Shown piece after piece: positions 15,293 to 23,100 of a stretch of 44,676 nt of DNA; positions within the stretch are counted from its first letter, which is position 1, and each line of letters begins with the position of its first letter. Source of the stretch: Microbacterium bovistercoris (GTDB lineage Bacteria > Actinomycetota > Actinomycetes > Actinomycetales > Microbacteriaceae); assembly GCF_003387575.1 (NCBI RefSeq), contig NZ_QUAB01000036.1:1-44676 (forward strand). The letters run 5' to 3'. The translations under genes were made by a program, and so were the position numbers. The notes under the pieces are model-generated. The model was not told the DNA's origin, searched no databases, and saw nothing but the letters and a program-made list of their open reading frames with translations.

Positions 15293-15689
15293 CGGGACAG
15301 ACCGCCCCCGCATCCGAATCAGCGCAGAGGCCTCCCAGGCCATCGATTCGTGGGCTTGGGGACTCGCTGACGGAACACTTCGTCTCTGGCAACTTCCGGA
15401 CGCGATCAACAGCCTCTGGAACGTCGCGTTTGAACACGGGCGGGCATCCCGAGATGAAGAAGTTCACCAGCTCAGGGTGGAGCGCGATCGCTACTGGTTG
15501 CGCTCCTTCCCTGACGCTGAACGGCAGGAATACCTGCTGTCCCGACTGGATCAGGCAGCAGCACTCGCGAACCGTCCCGACGTCGACGACGTGCTGGACG
15601 AAGCGTGGCGGCTCTACTGCGCCGGCCTGAACAACATTCGTGAGCCCATCAGGCTCACCGTAACTCAAGACTGCAGGGAGGTCGCATGA
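15273..15689 (+). CDS. conserved satellite protein, paralogue of the element 1 gene at 8036
   Basis: This 138-aa protein shares LRLWQLP, RASRDEEVHQLR, PDVDDVLDEAWR and IREPIRL with its element 1 counterpart (LRLWQLP, ASRDEEVHQLR, PDVDDVLDEAWR, IREPVRL). Both precede an ATPase gene with a four-base overlap even though the ATPases differ. This makes it a backbone gene of the island family. It is all-helical with no catalytic motif; it could adapt helper or host functions to the replication module. Confidence 0.75.
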   Translation: MTAPKPDGTDRPRIRISAEASQAIDSWAWGLADGTLRLWQLPDAINSLWNVAFEHGRASRDEEVHQLRVERDRYWLRSFPDAERQEYLLSRLDQAAALANRPDVDDVLDEAWRLYCAGLNNIREPIRLTVTQDCREVA

Positions 15690-16870
15690 GCGATTTCACG
15701 GACACTTCCGACGGGTTCGACAGTTCCGACGGTTCATTGAGAGGGGTACTGCTCGACACCGTCGAATGGCTCTCGAGATATATCGTCGTAGCCGAACAGA
15801 GCGATATTGAGATGCTGGCGCTCTGGGCGGCGCACACGCACTTGTCGCACCGCTTCTACACAACGCCTCGGCTCATCATCGACTCGGCCATGCCGGGATC
15901 AGGGAAGACAACCGTACTCGAGCACCTGGCGCGGCTGTCGCATGCACCTATCCAAGCCGCTTCGGTGTCATCCGCGGCGCTGATTTCACGGCTGATCGCT
16001 GAAGGCCCGCGGACAATACTGATCGATGAAGCAGACAGATCTCTAGACCCGAAGAACCCGATCAACGCCGAACTGTTGGCGAACATCAATTCTGGGTACA
16101 AGCGGGGCGCCACTCGCCCCGTGCTGGTGCCGGTCAAGGGTGGCGCATGGGAGTCTCAAGAACTCTCCACCTTTGCCCCCGTTGCGATGGCGGGGAATGC
16201 GCCACACCTCCCCGACGACACTCGATCACGTGCGCTTCGGATCGTGCTCATGCCCGACTTCGAAGGGCGCGCGGAAGAGTCCGACTGGGAAGAGATTGAA
16301 CCGCAGGCCGTCGACCTCGGTGCACGGCTGGCAGAGCTGATGCTGTCGCATGAGGAAGCGATTGCCAAGGCGCGCCCGCCGATGCCGGATGGGTGCCGCG
16401 GGCGGGCGAAAGAGCGATGGGCTCCGCTGGCTCGGATCGCGAGCGTTGCCGGTGGGATGTGGCCGCAGGTAGTGAGTGACCTCATTGAGCGGAACTTGGA
16501 TGAGGTAACTCAGGAACTCAACGACGGTCTGGCCGCTGTTCCGCCCGCGGTGTCGCTGGTTACACACATTCATCAGGTGTGGCCCGATGCGCACGACTTC
16601 ATGCGCACCGGCGATCTCATCAACCTTTTGGTGAACCTTGAGCCGCTCATGTGGGGTGACGCATCCAGCTATGGGAAGCGTCTGACAGCGCAACGGTTGG
16701 GGCGGATGCTCTCTCAGGCGTTCAAGATCCACTCCACCAAGAGGTTTGACGATCAGCGCGGATACCAGCGTTCTGCGTTCGAACTGGTGTGGAGACGGTT
16801 CGGGCTAGGGGTACTTCCTGTAACCGTCGGAACTGTCGAACCCGTCGGAAGTGTCGGGGGTGCAGCGTGA
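15686..16870 (+). CDS. DUF3631-type AAA ATPase (replication helicase)
   Basis: This 394-aa P-loop ATPase has Walker A MPGSGKTTV near residue 70, Walker B ILIDEAD near 111, a sensor-like APVAMAGNAPHLPDD, and a C-terminal helical domain with winged-helix character (YGKRLTAQRLGRML). The DUF3631 family is common in actinobacterial prophages and islands, usually as a helicase-like replication protein. It replaces the RepA-like protein of element 1. The first 17 codons and the last 16 codons are built from a perfect 34-bp inverted repeat (15701-15734 and 16822-16855), giving odd ends (DTSDGFDSSDG; TVGTVEPVGSVGG). The repeat is likely a DNA signal rather than protein-selected. Confidence 0.85.
   Translation: MSDFTDTSDGFDSSDGSLRGVLLDTVEWLSRYIVVAEQSDIEMLALWAAHTHLSHRFYTTPRLIIDSAMPGSGKTTVLEHLARLSHAPIQAASVSSAALISRLIAEGPRTILIDEADRSLDPKNPINAELLANINSGYKRGATRPVLVPVKGGAWESQELSTFAPVAMAGNAPHLPDDTRSRALRIVLMPDFEGRAEESDWEEIEPQAVDLGARLAELMLSHEEAIAKARPPMPDGCRGRAKERWAPLARIASVAGGMWPQVVSDLIERNLDEVTQELNDGLAAVPPAVSLVTHIHQVWPDAHDFMRTGDLINLLVNLEPLMWGDASSYGKRLTAQRLGRMLSQAFKIHSTKRFDDQRGYQRSAFELVWRRFGLGVLPVTVGTVEPVGSVGGAA
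15701..15734 (+). repeat. 34-bp inverted repeat, left copy (iteron-like)
   Basis: This copy is exactly reverse-complementary to 16822-16855. It contains two direct 12-mers CA(C/G)TTCCGACGG at 15703 and 15721, 18 bases apart. It is a candidate initiator-binding site. Confidence 0.7.
16822..16855 (-). repeat. 34-bp inverted repeat, right copy (iteron-like)
   Basis: This is the perfect inverted partner of 15701-15734, about 1.1 kb away at the other end of the ATPase gene. A perfect 34-base match within coding DNA implies recent copying or strong selection on the DNA. Confidence 0.7.
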
Positions 16871-17190
16871 CGAAACTGCAGCCGATCCGCGTCCACCCGT
16901 CGTTCCACACGCCGGCAGGGGCGGCGGTCTACGTGACCCGGGATCGACGGTCGATCCTGACGTCCATCCGTGTGGACAGGCTTCCCATCGCCGACGCGAC
17001 CCCAGCACAATGCGCGGCCGTTCGCGACCTAGCCATCTCCGAATGGGTGATGCACGTCGCACCGATGTTGGAGGAGGCTCGAGAAACCTCATATTGTGCC
17101 GACCCAACGTTCTGGCAATTCTGGATCCTCAGCACACGCGAACGTGCCGTCATCCAAGAATTGCACCGCATCGAGCGGGAGGTGCGTTGA
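16867..17190 (+). CDS. hypothetical protein (element 2)
   Basis: This 107-aa protein starts at GTG 16867, overlapping the ATPase stop by four bases, and ends one base into the next ATG. It looks helical in the second half (LEEARETSYCADPTFWQFWILSTRERAVIQEL). No family recognised; the coupled frame supports expression. Confidence 0.6.
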   Translation: MTKLQPIRVHPSFHTPAGAAVYVTRDRRSILTSIRVDRLPIADATPAQCAAVRDLAISEWVMHVAPMLEEARETSYCADPTFWQFWILSTRERAVIQELHRIEREVR

Positions 17191-17465
17191 TGAAGACATA
17201 CCGCAGCCACCGATGCACCTCGCAACACCGCACCGAACGCACATTCCTGCAATGCGCAATCCGACACCTTGAATGGGTACAAGGTAAAGGATCAATTGCG
17301 GTAATCGCATGGTGCTCCGTCCCAACCGTGACATTGCACCAAACAACCGAATCAGCGGCTCATGCAATTCAGTCAATTGACGGAGGCGGTTGCGGAGGAC
17401 GCTGTCGCCGTAAACACGAGGTCGTGCATATCGACCTCGAACACCAAGAGGAATGGAATTCCTGA
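17190..17465 (+). CDS. small Cys/His-rich protein (element 2)
   Basis: This 91-aa protein starts in a TGATG overlap with the previous gene. It contains HRCTSQHRTERTFLQCAIRH and a GGGCGGRCRRKHEVVHIDL tail, which suggests zinc or nucleic-acid binding. It has lower GC than its neighbours. No family recognised. Confidence 0.6.
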   Translation: MKTYRSHRCTSQHRTERTFLQCAIRHLEWVQGKGSIAVIAWCSVPTVTLHQTTESAAHAIQSIDGGGCGGRCRRKHEVVHIDLEHQEEWNS

Positions 17466-17489
17466 CATGCGCCCGAAAGGAACTGGCGA

Positions 17490-17630
17490 ATGACTATCAC
17501 GCACTGCATGGTGTGCGATCACCGAGGATGTGACGCCGTATTCGTGCCCGACGTACCAACCGCCCGAAACCGGCTCGTGCCGGCCGCACACGCAGACAGC
17601 TGCAATGAGGACGAGGGGAGAGCGGGATGA
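17490..17630 (+). CDS. very small cysteine-containing protein (element 2)
   Basis: This 46-aa protein has CMVCDHRGCDAVFVPDVPTA, a zinc-ribbon-like start. It is preceded by GAAAGGAACTGG and overlaps the next ATG (ATGA at 17627). The overlap and motif support it despite its size. Confidence 0.5.
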   Translation: MTITHCMVCDHRGCDAVFVPDVPTARNRLVPAAHADSCNEDEGRAG

Positions 17631-17965
17631 CCGCTAAGAAGCCAAGGAAGACGCGCCGTCGTGAGGGTGGCGTGATGAGCGAAGATGCGAGATCGCAACT
17701 CGCTTGCAGGGTGTTCAGCGATCTGCTCGACATTCGGGATGGGGATGCGCTCGGTGACGTCGTAACGATGCGGCTGCGGCATCTGCATTCGGACGATGCG
17801 GTCTTCGTCGCGTCGTACGTGCTCGCGTGGCAGACACTACTGATTACTGAGGTTCGAATGCGCTCGAAGAGCGCCGCGAACACGATAGCCGAGGTCCGGG
17901 AAGGCCTGATGGCCGATCTCGTGGCCGAACGTTTGAAGGGGGAGTCCTATGGCGACAGGGGCTGA
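17627..17965 (+). CDS. hypothetical protein upstream of tape measure (element 2)
   Basis: This 112-aa, mostly helical protein has a basic N-terminus (TAKKPRKTRRREG) followed by an acidic helical body. It overlaps the tape measure start by 17 bases. In tailed phages the gene just before the tape measure is the tail assembly chaperone, usually made with a frameshift. No slippery heptamer is obvious here, so that role is only a positional guess. An internal ATG at 17675 would drop the basic tail. Confidence 0.6.
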   Translation: MTAKKPRKTRRREGGVMSEDARSQLACRVFSDLLDIRDGDALGDVVTMRLRHLHSDDAVFVASYVLAWQTLLITEVRMRSKSAANTIAEVREGLMADLVAERLKGESYGDRG

Positions 17966-20894
17966 AATCGCGAACGCGTACGTCTCGCTGACGGTGAAGA
18001 TGCCGGGCCTAAAGGGTGATCTGACAAAGGTGTTGAGCGGGCCGGAGGTGAAGTCGACGCTTGCGGGGTCGGGGAAGTCGATGGGTGCCGTGCTCGCTGG
18101 CGCTGTCGGTGGCGCTGTTGCCGCGGTCACGTCGAAGGCGATCGGCACGGTCATGGAGTCGATCGACGGCGCGATCCGTCGCGTCGACACGATGAACAAC
18201 TTCCCGAAGATCATGCAGAACCTCGGGTTCTCCGCGAAGGACGCATCAAAGTCGATCAAGTTGATGTCGGACAAGCTGACCGGTCTGCCGACGTCGTTGG
18301 ATGCGATGGCGGGGATGGTGCAGCAACTCGCACCGCTGACGGGCGGGCTGAAGTCGGCAACGGACCTGTCGCTCGCGTTGAACAACGCGTTGCTGGCTGG
18401 CGGCAAGAGCACGGACATTCAGGCGAATGCGCTCGAGCAGTATGTGCAGCAGCTCGCTGTTGGCAAGGTTGATATGGCTGCGTGGCGTTCGTTGGTGTCT
18501 GCGATGCCCGGGCAGATGGATCAGCTCTCGAAGTCGCTTCTGGGCGGTACGGCGAAGCAGACTGACCTGTACGCGGCAATGCAGTCGGGGAAGCTCTCGT
18601 TCGACCAGTTCAATGGTGCAATCCTCGACCTGAACAAGAACGGGTTCGGGAAGTACGCGTCGTTCGCCGCGCAGGCCAAGGACGCGACACAGGGCATCGC
18701 GACCGCGCAGACGAACCTGGGCACTGCGGTGACCCGTGGTCTGGCGAACATCATTCAGAAGTTCCAGCCGCAGATCACTGCCGCTTTCGCCGCAGTGACC
18801 GCGGCCGTGAACGACACATTCAAGGCAATATCTGCGACCTTTCACTGGATCGGCGCGAACCTCGATTGGCTGGCGCCTCTAGGCGTTGGTCTGGGAGTCG
18901 CTACAGGCGGGTTCGTGGCAATGGGCGCTGCGTCCACCGTGGCTGCCGCTGGTGGACTCGCGAAGTGGATTGCTGCGACCAAACTTGGCACGGGAATCCA
19001 GCTCGCGTTCAACGCGGTCATGAACGCGAACCCGATCATGCTGATCGTGTCGGCGATCTCCGCGCTCGTCGCGGGGCTGGTCTATTTCTTCACGCAGACG
19101 AAGCTCGGCAAGGAGATCTGGGCGAACTTCACCCGGTTCCTCGGTGAGGCGTGGGCGAACATCCAGGCGTTCTTCACCTCCGCTTGGGAGAACGTGATCC
19201 AGCCGGTGTTCAAGGCGATCGGCGAGATCGCGACGTGGCTGTGGGAAACGATCCTGAAGCCGGTGTTCGATTTCATCGCTGGTGCGGTACAGCTCATCGG
19301 CGGCGTGTTCAAGTTCTACTTCGACCTGATCGTGAACTACTTCCGCCTCTGGGGCGCGATCGCCATGTGGCTGTGGGACAACGCCCTCAAGCCTGCGATC
19401 AACGCGATCGGAGCGGCCTTCAACTGGCTGTGGACGAACGCGATCAAGCCGGTCATCGACGCGATCGTCACGGCCGCGCAGTGGCTGTGGACGAACGGCA
19501 TCAAGCCGTACTTCGACCTGATCGGGCTGGGTATTCGGACGCTCGGTGCGGGGTTCGACTGGCTGTATCGGAACGCGGTGAAGCCCGCGTGGGATGCGAT
19601 CAGTGGTGCGCTGCAGGCCGGTTGGGCGTGGATCGAGAAGAACGTGTTCGCCCCCTTCAAGACCGGGATCGACCTGGTCGCGAAAGGCTTCGAGATCGCG
19701 AAGGCGTCCATCGCGAAGACCTGGGACGGGATCAAGCAGGCCGCCGCGGTGCCGATCAACTTCGTGCTCGACACGGTGTGGAACAACGGTCTGCGGTCGT
19801 TCTGGAACGACCTGGTCACGAACCTGGGCCTGAAGGACATGAAGCTCCCGAAGGCGCCGCTGGTGAAGTTCGCCTCCGGTGGTGTCCTGCCCGGGTACAC
19901 GCCGGGTCGTGACGTGCACGAGTTCTGGTCTCCGACTGGTGGGCGGCTGGCGCTGTCCGGCGGTGAGGCGATCATGCGGCCCGAGTTCACCCGCGCTGTC
20001 GGCGGTGCTGCCGGTGTAGCACGGCTGAACATGCTCGCCCGGTCTGGTGCGGCGTTCAAGAACGGTGGTGTGTGGGGCGACTTCGGCAACTTCGCCGGCG
20101 ACGTGTGGGACAACATCGCATCCGCCGCGCAGGTGGCGGGGGAGTTCCTCGCGAACCCGATGAAGGCGATCCAGAAGCACGTGATCGACGGGATCATCCG
20201 ACCGCTGATGGGCGGGCAGAACCTGTTCGGGAAGGCTGTCGGGCAGCTGCCGATCAACCTGGTGAAGCAGCTGGCGAAGAACTTCGGCGGCGGTGCCGGT
20301 GCGGGCAAGGCGGGCACGGGCTGGCAGGCCATGTGGAACCTGATCAAGGCGAACATCCCCGGCGCGGTGATGACCGGCAACTACCGGTCCCCGTCCCGTA
20401 ACGCCGCGGTCGGTGGCGCGAAGGGCAGCTACCACATGCAGGGTCGGGCGATCGACCTGATTCCCGCGTCGATGGCGATGTTCAACGCCGTGAAGCGCCT
20501 GTTCCCGAACGCGACGGAGCTGATCTACACCCCGGCGGGGAGAGCGCAGCTGCGGAACGGGCGCCCGTTCGCCGGGTGGTCTGATGCGGTCAAGCGTCAG
20601 CACTACAACCACGTGCACCTGGCAATGGCCGGCGGCGGGGTGATCCCGCAGCTGTTCGACCAGGGCGGGTGGCTGCCGCACGGTGGTGTCGCGGTGAACC
20701 GTTCCGGGAAGCCGGAGCCGGTGCTGACGAACGACCAGTGGCGGGCGATGGGCCGTGGCCTGCAGGCGGGTGACCGGTTGCGGCTGGTCGTGGATGGGCG
20801 CGAGTTCAACGCGTACGTCGATGACCGTGTGGACGGCATCCTCGATGCGTCGTTCGATTCACCGCAGCAGACGACGTCTGAGTTCGGCAAGTAA
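17949..20894 (+). CDS. phage tail tape measure protein with M15 peptidase domain
   Basis: This 981-aa protein would set tail length and be ejected ahead of the DNA. The N-terminal part (AEIANAYVSLTVKMPGLKGD, AGMVQQLAPLTGG, QALAVGK-type helices) is typical of actinophage tape measures. Hydrophobic helices lie around residues 310-380. Trp-rich repeats (WLWDNALKPAINAIG, WLWTNAIKPVIDAI, WLWTNGIKPYFDLI, WLYRNAVKPAWDAI; 19-26 residues each) fill residues about 420-560. Near 785-890 there is an M15 D-Ala-D-Ala carboxypeptidase-like domain with the metal motifs SYHMQGRAIDL and HYNHVHLAM. The start at 17949 follows AAGGGGGAG. The length is in the normal siphovirus range and the frame is intact. No other tail gene is present, so it must act with tail proteins made elsewhere. 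Confidence 0.9.
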   Translation: MATGAEIANAYVSLTVKMPGLKGDLTKVLSGPEVKSTLAGSGKSMGAVLAGAVGGAVAAVTSKAIGTVMESIDGAIRRVDTMNNFPKIMQNLGFSAKDASKSIKLMSDKLTGLPTSLDAMAGMVQQLAPLTGGLKSATDLSLALNNALLAGGKSTDIQANALEQYVQQLAVGKVDMAAWRSLVSAMPGQMDQLSKSLLGGTAKQTDLYAAMQSGKLSFDQFNGAILDLNKNGFGKYASFAAQAKDATQGIATAQTNLGTAVTRGLANIIQKFQPQITAAFAAVTAAVNDTFKAISATFHWIGANLDWLAPLGVGLGVATGGFVAMGAASTVAAAGGLAKWIAATKLGTGIQLAFNAVMNANPIMLIVSAISALVAGLVYFFTQTKLGKEIWANFTRFLGEAWANIQAFFTSAWENVIQPVFKAIGEIATWLWETILKPVFDFIAGAVQLIGGVFKFYFDLIVNYFRLWGAIAMWLWDNALKPAINAIGAAFNWLWTNAIKPVIDAIVTAAQWLWTNGIKPYFDLIGLGIRTLGAGFDWLYRNAVKPAWDAISGALQAGWAWIEKNVFAPFKTGIDLVAKGFEIAKASIAKTWDGIKQAAAVPINFVLDTVWNNGLRSFWNDLVTNLGLKDMKLPKAPLVKFASGGVLPGYTPGRDVHEFWSPTGGRLALSGGEAIMRPEFTRAVGGAAGVARLNMLARSGAAFKNGGVWGDFGNFAGDVWDNIASAAQVAGEFLANPMKAIQKHVIDGIIRPLMGGQNLFGKAVGQLPINLVKQLAKNFGGGAGAGKAGTGWQAMWNLIKANIPGAVMTGNYRSPSRNAAVGGAKGSYHMQGRAIDLIPASMAMFNAVKRLFPNATELIYTPAGRAQLRNGRPFAGWSDAVKRQHYNHVHLAMAGGGVIPQLFDQGGWLPHGGVAVNRSGKPEPVLTNDQWRAMGRGLQAGDRLRLVVDGREFNAYVDDRVDGILDASFDSPQQTTSEFGK

Positions 20895-20905
20895 CCGAAA
20901 TCCGT

Positions 20906-20966
20906 GGGGTGCCCAGCCCCGCGCACCGAAAGGCTCAAATGTGCCTTTCGGTGCGCGGGGCACCCC
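20906..20966 (+). terminator. terminator after tape measure gene
   Basis: A 17-bp stem (20918-20934 with 20943-20959) and an 8-base loop are extended by 7 more pairs after a bulge, then TTTCC. It lies 11 bases after the tape measure stop and would separate it from the next gene. Confidence 0.75.
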
Positions 20967-21009
20967 TTTCCATTCCCTAACACGGGAGAGACAAGAAGGG
21001 AGATCCCAC

Positions 21010-21630
21010 ATGGGACTCGACACATTCAACTATCGGCTCAACAACCTCCGCGACCGACTCGACAAGCGAAAGGAGACCTTCTACAGCGAGGCTGCACGTG
21101 TCCGCAACGATCCGCGACTCAACGACGCGGCCAAGCGGACAGACATTGCCAAGCTCTACCGCGCGGCACAGCAGGATGTTGACGCGCTTCACGCCGAGGA
21201 ACGAAAGCTCACCAGTGACGAACAGCAGCGAATCGAACGCCAGGTCTTCGGCATCCGAGACTCTGACCCGTCAGCCTTGATCGCCTACCGAGACGCGCAG
21301 GACCGCGCCGCCCGCCTCGTGTTCGGGCAGCAGGATACGGCGCGCGAGATGCTGCGTTCGGCCACTCTCTCGGGAGACAGCACCCTGGCCGCAGCTGTCG
21401 TCGCGAAAGCCTTCACTTACGGCTGGACCGACATCATCGACTCCTACCGTGAAGCCAACCCGCGCCAGGCCAACGACATTGACGACCTCGCCGAGCTGTC
21501 CAGTTGGGTGCAGAAGAACGAATCCGACTTCTTCCGCGGATACGTCGGCACATTCCACATCAGCGAGCCCCAGGAGTTGTCCGGCATGCACGAATACGCC
21601 GTCAAGCAGCTCGCAGAGACCGCGGAGTAG
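21010..21630 (+). CDS. helical protein downstream of tape measure (element 2)
   Basis: This 206-aa, highly charged, almost entirely helical protein starts at ATG 21010 after AGAAGGGAGA. Residues about 15-80 form probable coiled coil, including EERKLTSDEQQRIERQVFG, which resembles the element 1 protein upstream of the capsid (SEQRKLTRDERRLV). It has its own ribosome binding site and lies between two hairpins, so it is probably a separate transcript or read-through. A chaperone or assembly role is inferred from resemblance and location only. Confidence 0.65.
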   Translation: MGLDTFNYRLNNLRDRLDKRKETFYSEAARVRNDPRLNDAAKRTDIAKLYRAAQQDVDALHAEERKLTSDEQQRIERQVFGIRDSDPSALIAYRDAQDRAARLVFGQQDTAREMLRSATLSGDSTLAAAVVAKAFTYGWTDIIDSYREANPRQANDIDDLAELSSWVQKNESDFFRGYVGTFHISEPQELSGMHEYAVKQLAETAE

Positions 21631-21647
21631 GCAAGCCGACTTGCTGA

Positions 21648-21680
21648 GTGGGGTGTTCGGCACCTGGCCGGGCACCCCAC
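21648..21680 (+). terminator. hairpin after 21010 gene
   Basis: GTGGGGTG (21648-21655) pairs with CACCCCAC (21673-21680), with an inner CGG/CCG. It lies 17 bases after the stop codon. Confidence 0.5.
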
Positions 21681-21770
21681 CCCTCAGGAACACGGCGCTA
21701 GTTCCCTTGGCATTGCGAATGTCTCTTCCCGCGCTTCCACACACCCGCATCACTTAGAACGGAGTTCGAC

Positions 21771-21989
21771 ATGAGTCGAGGGTTCGGAAGACTGCAACGC
21801 GAACTAGTCGGCGAGTTGCAGAAGCTCCCGCCAGGCGCGGGCCTACTGACGGGAGGATTTGGCGGAAACACGCGGCGCGCAGCACTCAGGCTGGCCGATC
21901 GCGGGATCGTCCGCGTGGAATACCACCTGCTCGACGGTCGCCACCGGCAGGTGATCCGTCTGATTCAGCGGCGCCCTTTCCCGACCTGA
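21771..21989 (+). CDS. small basic protein (element 2)
   Basis: This 72-aa basic protein has a winged-helix feel (ELQKLPPGAGLL...AALRLADRGIVRVEYHLLDGRHRQVIRL). The start at 21771 has ACGGAG upstream. It could be a small DNA-binding regulator; no family recognised. It is the last plus-strand gene before the convergent cargo operon. Confidence 0.55.
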   Translation: MSRGFGRLQRELVGELQKLPPGAGLLTGGFGGNTRRAALRLADRGIVRVEYHLLDGRHRQVIRLIQRRPFPT

Positions 21990-22037
21990 CAAATCTCCGT
22001 GTGTGAAAGTCTCGCAATGCCGAGGGTGCGAGCGTGA

Positions 22038-22056
22038 GGGGTGGGGAGGGGAGGGG
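22038..22056 (+). other. G-quadruplex-type sequence between convergent units
   Basis: GGGGTGGGGAGGGGAGGGG is four G4 runs with one-base loops on the plus strand. It lies in the 90-base gap between the small gene ending at 21989 and the minus-strand operon ending at 22080. Confidence 0.6.
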
Positions 22057-22079
22057 CGGCCTAGGGCGGCGGTGCTCTG

Positions 22080-22601
22080 CTAGGCGCCTGGTCCTCTCCC
22101 GTTGAGGGAGTACGGGATGCCAGTCAGCGATTCCGTATCTTTCGCGATTGTGTCGTGGCGTGCGGCCTTGACGACAAGCTTTCGGTGTCGTGCGCGTCCG
22201 ACGATCCTTGGCCGCAGATATTCCACTCGGTACCCGTTGTCGACACCCTTGTTGTACAGGTCGGCGGACGACGGGAAGCAGACACGCAAGGCGGTCTGGG
22301 CGTTGAGGGTTATCGGCATCTCCGGGAACTGGATGAGTTCTCGCTCGTCGCCACGAATCGCCTGTCTCGGTTGTCCGAAGTCGTCGTTCCCGAAGACGGC
22401 TTCGATACCCAAGATGATGGCCGGCGAACGACCGGTGTTGTAGACCACAACATCGTCACCGTCGAAGATGTAGGCGCCCTTGCTCATTGTGAATACTCGG
22501 CTGACATCTGCGTGGACCACTGCGCGGGCGGATAGGGCGTACCAGCCCGTGGTGACGGAAACGGCCAGCGCGAGGATGCTGATCGTGAGTTCCCAGTTCA
22601 T
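22080..22601 (-). CDS. single-pass membrane protein, cargo operon (element 2)
   Basis: This 173-aa protein has one N-terminal membrane helix (LTISILALAVSVTTGWYAL) and a soluble beta-rich domain (AYIFDGDDVVVYNTGRSPAIILGIEAVF). Such small anchored beta domains occur in many accessory islands. The gene starts 6 bases after the stop of the next upstream gene, so the two are coupled. No family named. Confidence 0.65.
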   Translation of the reverse strand: MNWELTISILALAVSVTTGWYALSARAVVHADVSRVFTMSKGAYIFDGDDVVVYNTGRSPAIILGIEAVFGNDDFGQPRQAIRGDERELIQFPEMPITLNAQTALRVCFPSSADLYNKGVDNGYRVEYLRPRIVGRARHRKLVVKAARHDTIAKDTESLTGIPYSLNGRGPGA

Positions 22602-22607
22602 GGTCGA

Positions 22608-23072
22608 CTATCGGTCCGCAAGAACGGTCGTGTAGTGCTTCAGCCACTCCCTTCGCTCGTCCTCTTCTCCGTGGTAACGGGTGATGGACGCAGATCCCCA
22701 TGAGAAGTGGAGCGTGAAGGTGGTATCGCGTTCTTGGATCCCGATTGTGTTGCTCGTCGTCAGGGGAGTGGAGTCGATGCGTACGCTTTCGAGCGTGGCG
22801 TTGGGCCAAACGTCGATAAAGACATCTTGTTGCTGCGCCGAAATGTCGCCGACGATCTGAACGGTTACACCTGACCCGAGGGCGACGATCTCGAGGGGGA
22901 AGGTGTTGTCTCCGCGGGTGGTGCCGACTACTGCCTTGGGCTCTGGCACGACTGCTTCCACAGCGGACATGATCTGGTTCATGATTCGCTCGTTGTCGCG
23001 GTGGCTCTGGGTCGGTGAGTAGCCGTCCCATCCGTCCACACCGATCAGGAACTGTTGGACGATGTTGGTCAT
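22608..23072 (-). CDS. hypothetical protein, cargo operon (element 2)
   Basis: This 154-aa soluble protein is predicted to be mostly beta (FPLEIVALGSGVTVQIVGDIS, FTLHFSWGSASITRYHG). It starts after GAGGTAGGA. It forms a tight pair with the membrane protein that follows. I do not recognise it; a two-gene accessory module (for example a phage-defence or exclusion function) is possible but unsupported. Confidence 0.6.
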   Translation of the reverse strand: MTNIVQQFLIGVDGWDGYSPTQSHRDNERIMNQIMSAVEAVVPEPKAVVGTTRGDNTFPLEIVALGSGVTVQIVGDISAQQQDVFIDVWPNATLESVRIDSTPLTTSNTIGIQERDTTFTLHFSWGSASITRYHGEEDERREWLKHYTTVLADR

Positions 23073-23100
23073 TGGTCCTACCTCATCTTTGAGTAGATTG

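Noticed and set aside
17627..17965. Programmed frameshift producing a tail assembly chaperone fusion
   Set aside because: No convincing slippery heptamer near the 17-base overlap with the tape measure gene; position alone is not enough.
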